50,506 bases of DNA from Betaproteobacteria bacterium (GTDB lineage: Bacteria; Pseudomonadota; Gammaproteobacteria; Burkholderiales; Eutrophovitaceae), in assembly GCA_020346185.1 (NCBI GenBank), contig CP070775.1:2131923-2182428 (forward strand). The letters run 5' to 3'. The position numbers and the translations under genes were made by a program. Under the pieces are notes generated by a model. The model had not been told where the DNA came from and made no database searches. It was given only the letters and a program-made list of their open reading frames with translations. This document shows, piece by piece, positions 48,869 through 50,506 of this stretch (the stretch's first letter is position 1; each line of letters opens with the position of its first letter).

Positions 48869-48945
48869 GGGCCTGTAGCTCAGTTGGTTAGAGCAGAGGA
48901 CTCATAATCCTTTGGTCGTAGGTTCAAGTCCTACCGGGCCCACCA
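48869..48945 (+). tRNA. tRNA-Ile2 with CAU anticodon (lysidine type)
   Basis: A 77-base tRNA with encoded CCA. All four stems pair: acceptor GGGCCTG/CGGGCCC with one G-T, D-arm GCTC/GAGC, anticodon stem GAGGA/TCCTT, T-stem GTAGG/CCTAC with TTCAAGT loop. The anticodon CAU is at 48903-48905. The variable loop and T-arm follow E. coli ileX, and not initiator or elongator Met tRNA, so it should be modified by TilS to read AUA. ileX lies near rpoD in E. coli, which supports this. Databases may label such genes tRNA-Met. Confidence 0.9.
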
Positions 48946-48971
48946 TAAAAACAAAGACTTATGCTTATTTG

Positions 48972-48990
48972 GTCGCCAGTGCGTGGCGAC
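48972..48990. repeat. Perfect 7-base inverted repeat (hairpin)
   Basis: GTCGCCA and TGGCGAC flank a 5-base loop, 27 bases after the tRNA. No T-run follows, so it is not a typical terminator. Confidence 0.7.
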
Positions 48991-48991
48991 G

Positions 48992-49011
48992 TGTAAGCAC
49001 ATTGTAAGCAC
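48992..49011 (+). repeat. Doubled 9-base word
   Basis: TGTAAGCAC occurs at 48992-49000 and again at 49003-49011 with two bases between, directly after the hairpin. Confidence 0.8.
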
Positions 49012-49170
49012 CAGAAGGCAATTTCCAGTCTGGTCTTCTCCGTTGGTTAGGCTGAACCACCCCCGTACACCCCCCATCGTCGGTCGGGGTATCGACGCAT
49101 ACCACCTCCTCATTTTTACAGCCCTTTTTTGATTTCCCTCTGAGAACGGTCAATATCGTTGCAGCAGGAT

Positions 49171-49186
49171 GGGGGACACGTCCCCC
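49171..49186. repeat. GC-rich palindrome
   Basis: GGGGGAC and GTCCCCC flank AC, giving a 7-base stem with a 2-base centre. Sequences like GGGGGACxxGTCCCCC occur in REP-like mobile repeats; only one copy is in this window. Confidence 0.6.
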
Positions 49187-49267
49187 CGGCTCAGTACGTC
49201 ATTTTGGACTCTGGATGCCCTTGGTAGACACCAGCTCTCTCTAGAGTTGCCAAAGAGCTTGCTGATA

Positions 49268-50506
49268 TTACTTACCAGTCAAAGTTAGCTTGTCTCTGCT
49301 CGGTATGTTAAGGCCGGCCTTGCGAAGGCCGTCCGAATGCCTTCGAAGGAATTGGTCACTCATGCTCCACTTGCCAATCTCCTCCCAATAGTGGTCTTCG
49401 AAGTTAGGGTACATTTTGTTTAACTTTTCGACCGATTTGCGCGCTTCGTCGGTCCGTCCAAGATGGGCATAGATTGCGGCACTGTGTGCTTGTGCCCAGA
49501 AATTGTCCCAACCTATTTTGTGGTGCTCCGCTAATGCAGCCTCATCGTCCCCATGGGTAAAGTTGTATTTCCAGCCGGTGAAGTGGTACCAACTTGGGTG
49601 CTCGGGATTTAGCGCGACGGCTTTCCCAGCCATGGCCATGCCGCGCTCTTCATCCCCGATAAAGACTAAGAATTGCCCTCCGAGAGCCAATGTCAATGTG
49701 TCATTGGGATTCAAAGAAAGGGCTTTATCAACGCTCGAACGAAAAGAATCTAGGTCTCCAGAAATGTAATGAACGACCCCCAGAATAAGATGTGCGGCGC
49801 TGTCCTGCGGATTGGCTTTGACGGCGCGGGTAGCTGCTTCAAGTGCCCGCTCAAGTGAGTGCGGTCGAGGATTTAGATTGAATCGATGTTCATCCAGATA
49901 TATCCACGCAAGTGTGTACCATGCTCCCGGAGAATCGGGGTCATGGTCGACTACTTTCTCGGCGCAGTTACGGATAATGTCGTGAGCTTCTGCAGATATT
50001 TTGTCATAGTAGCTCACCAAACGAAGACGGCAGTCGATCGAAGCGAGAGAATCGAACTGCCTATCAGCAACATCACGCAGAGCTGAGCGTAAAACTACTC
50101 CCTGAAATCCCCCGATTGTCGCAGCGACGCTCGTAACGATTTCGTCTTGAATCTCGAACAAGCTCGCCGCAGTCAGATCCCGGTTGTAGGTCTTCCCCCA
50201 CAAGTTCGTGCCGTCACTGGCATCCATTAGCTTAAGGATAACCCGCACGGTATCGCGGTCACGTTGTACGCCACCTTCGACTACGTAGCGAGTGCCTAAT
50301 TCTTGGTGGAGAACAGGGAGGGTGGCGCCTCGAGATTTGTAGTTCGAGGTGGTGTTTCGAGCGATTACGCGCAGATCGCGGAATCGAGTGAGTTGGTTGA
50401 TCAATTCCTCGGTCAGGCCAGCGGCGAAGTATTCTTGTTGCGCATCGCCTGAGAGGTTGTCAAATGGCATGACCGCTACGGTTGGGCCACTTGGTAGCGC
50501 AAGCAG
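49268..50506 (-). CDS. TolB-like/TPR protein, C-terminal part (of cyclase or regulator type)
   Basis: The frame is open to the end of the window, so the N-terminus is missing; 412 residues remain. It begins with LPSGPTVAVMPFDNLSGD, the start of a TolB/FlgO-like nucleotide-free domain, followed by QQEYFAAGLTEELINQLTRF, TRYVVEGGVQRDRDTVRV and WGKTYNRDLTAASLFEIQDEI. From about residue 150 TPR-like helical repeats follow (PGAWYTLAWIYLDEH, SAAHLILGVVHYISGD, HSAAIYAHLGRTDEARKS). In many bacteria this part is preceded by an adenylate/guanylate cyclase catalytic domain or a winged-helix DNA-binding domain. Which one applies here cannot be seen. Confidence 0.8.
   Translation of the reverse strand: MLALPSGPTVAVMPFDNLSGDAQQEYFAAGLTEELINQLTRFRDLRVIARNTTSNYKSRGATLPVLHQELGTRYVVEGGVQRDRDTVRVILKLMDASDGTNLWGKTYNRDLTAASLFEIQDEIVTSVAATIGGFQGVVLRSALRDVADRQFDSLASIDCRLRLVSYYDKISAEAHDIIRNCAEKVVDHDPDSPGAWYTLAWIYLDEHRFNLNPRPHSLERALEAATRAVKANPQDSAAHLILGVVHYISGDLDSFRSSVDKALSLNPNDTLTLALGGQFLVFIGDEERGMAMAGKAVALNPEHPSWYHFTGWKYNFTHGDDEAALAEHHKIGWDNFWAQAHSAAIYAHLGRTDEARKSVEKLNKMYPNFEDHYWEEIGKWSMSDQFLRRHSDGLRKAGLNIPSRDKLTLTGK

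Larger units (their letters stand above)
48946..49267. other. 322-base gene-free flank of the tRNA gene with small repeats
   Basis: No recognisable gene lies here; a few open frames of about 60 codons have no family features. It holds a hairpin (48972-48990), a doubled 9-base word (48992-49011), and a GC-rich palindrome (49171-49186), listed separately. The 3' end of a tRNA is a common target for integrating elements, but no integrase is present. Confidence 0.6.

Noticed and set aside
48869..48945. Reading the CAU tRNA as elongator or initiator methionine tRNA
   Set aside because: Its anticodon stem, variable loop and T-arm match the Ile2 type next to rpoD better; the acceptor starts with paired G1-C72, not the mismatch of initiator tRNA.
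48931..49153. Small minus-strand frames of about 60 codons just after the tRNA
   Set aside because: One runs into the tRNA gene itself, neither has a Shine-Dalgarno or family motif; probably chance frames.

Overview
The window is a stretch of bacterial core chromosome from a proteobacterium, most likely a betaproteobacterium. Several features point that way: FtsZ begins MFEIVDTQTQ and ends in the LDIPAFLRKQAD peptide; ZapD begins (V/M)[14 protein letters not shown]; lpxC-dciA-M23-secA-argJ-DUF815-Nudix/ThiE-yacG-zapD-coaE-pilD-pilC follow ftsZ in order; and a CAU tRNA lies just after rpoD. This placement comes from remembered family features, not from a search. GTG and TTG starts are frequent (about 13 genes), and most genes overlap their neighbour by a few bases.

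Layout. (1) 1-16498: the division and cell wall (dcw) cluster, all on +: rsmH (3' part), ftsL, ftsI, murE, murF, mraY, murD, ftsW, murG, murC, murB, ddlB, ftsQ, ftsA, ftsZ. It covers the Mur ligase steps, both lipid steps, septal peptidoglycan synthesis and the early divisome, read almost without gaps. (2) 16612-26537: lpxC, a small membrane protein gene whose 3' end overlaps dciA on the other strand, dciA (-), an M23 peptidase, a CapA-type phosphoesterase, secA, argJ, a DUF815 AAA+ ATPase and a Nudix-ThiE fusion. (3) 26546-32978, on -: yacG, zapD, coaE, pilD, pilC (with its own terminator), a CorB/HlyC-type membrane protein and ypjD. (4) 33043-37605, on +: ffh, an exported alpha/beta hydrolase, then the ribosome-maturation operon rpsP-rimM-trmD-rplS with a strong terminator. 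(5) 37870-42789: a TAXI-TRAP transporter (lipoprotein receptor and fused permease) tightly followed by an alkyl-DNA methyltransferase, xerD and plsY. (6) 42769-48808: tsaD (-), then the macromolecular-synthesis group rpsU, yqeY-like, dnaG, rpoD. (7) 48869-50506: tRNA-Ile2(CAU), a gene-free stretch with small repeats, and the 3' part of a TolB-like/TPR protein of the cyclase-associated kind (-), which runs off the window.

Most of this is conserved housekeeping DNA, and I found no convincing undescribed multi-gene system. The points worth a second look are local: the convergent overlap of the small membrane gene with dciA, the palindrome and possible mini-ORF in front of the TAXI-TRAP genes, the matching TATAATTAAAG elements in front of dnaG and rpoD, a 15-bp tandem duplication over the rpsU stop codon, mraY and murD separated only by one in-frame UAG, and the repeat-rich flank of the tRNA gene.
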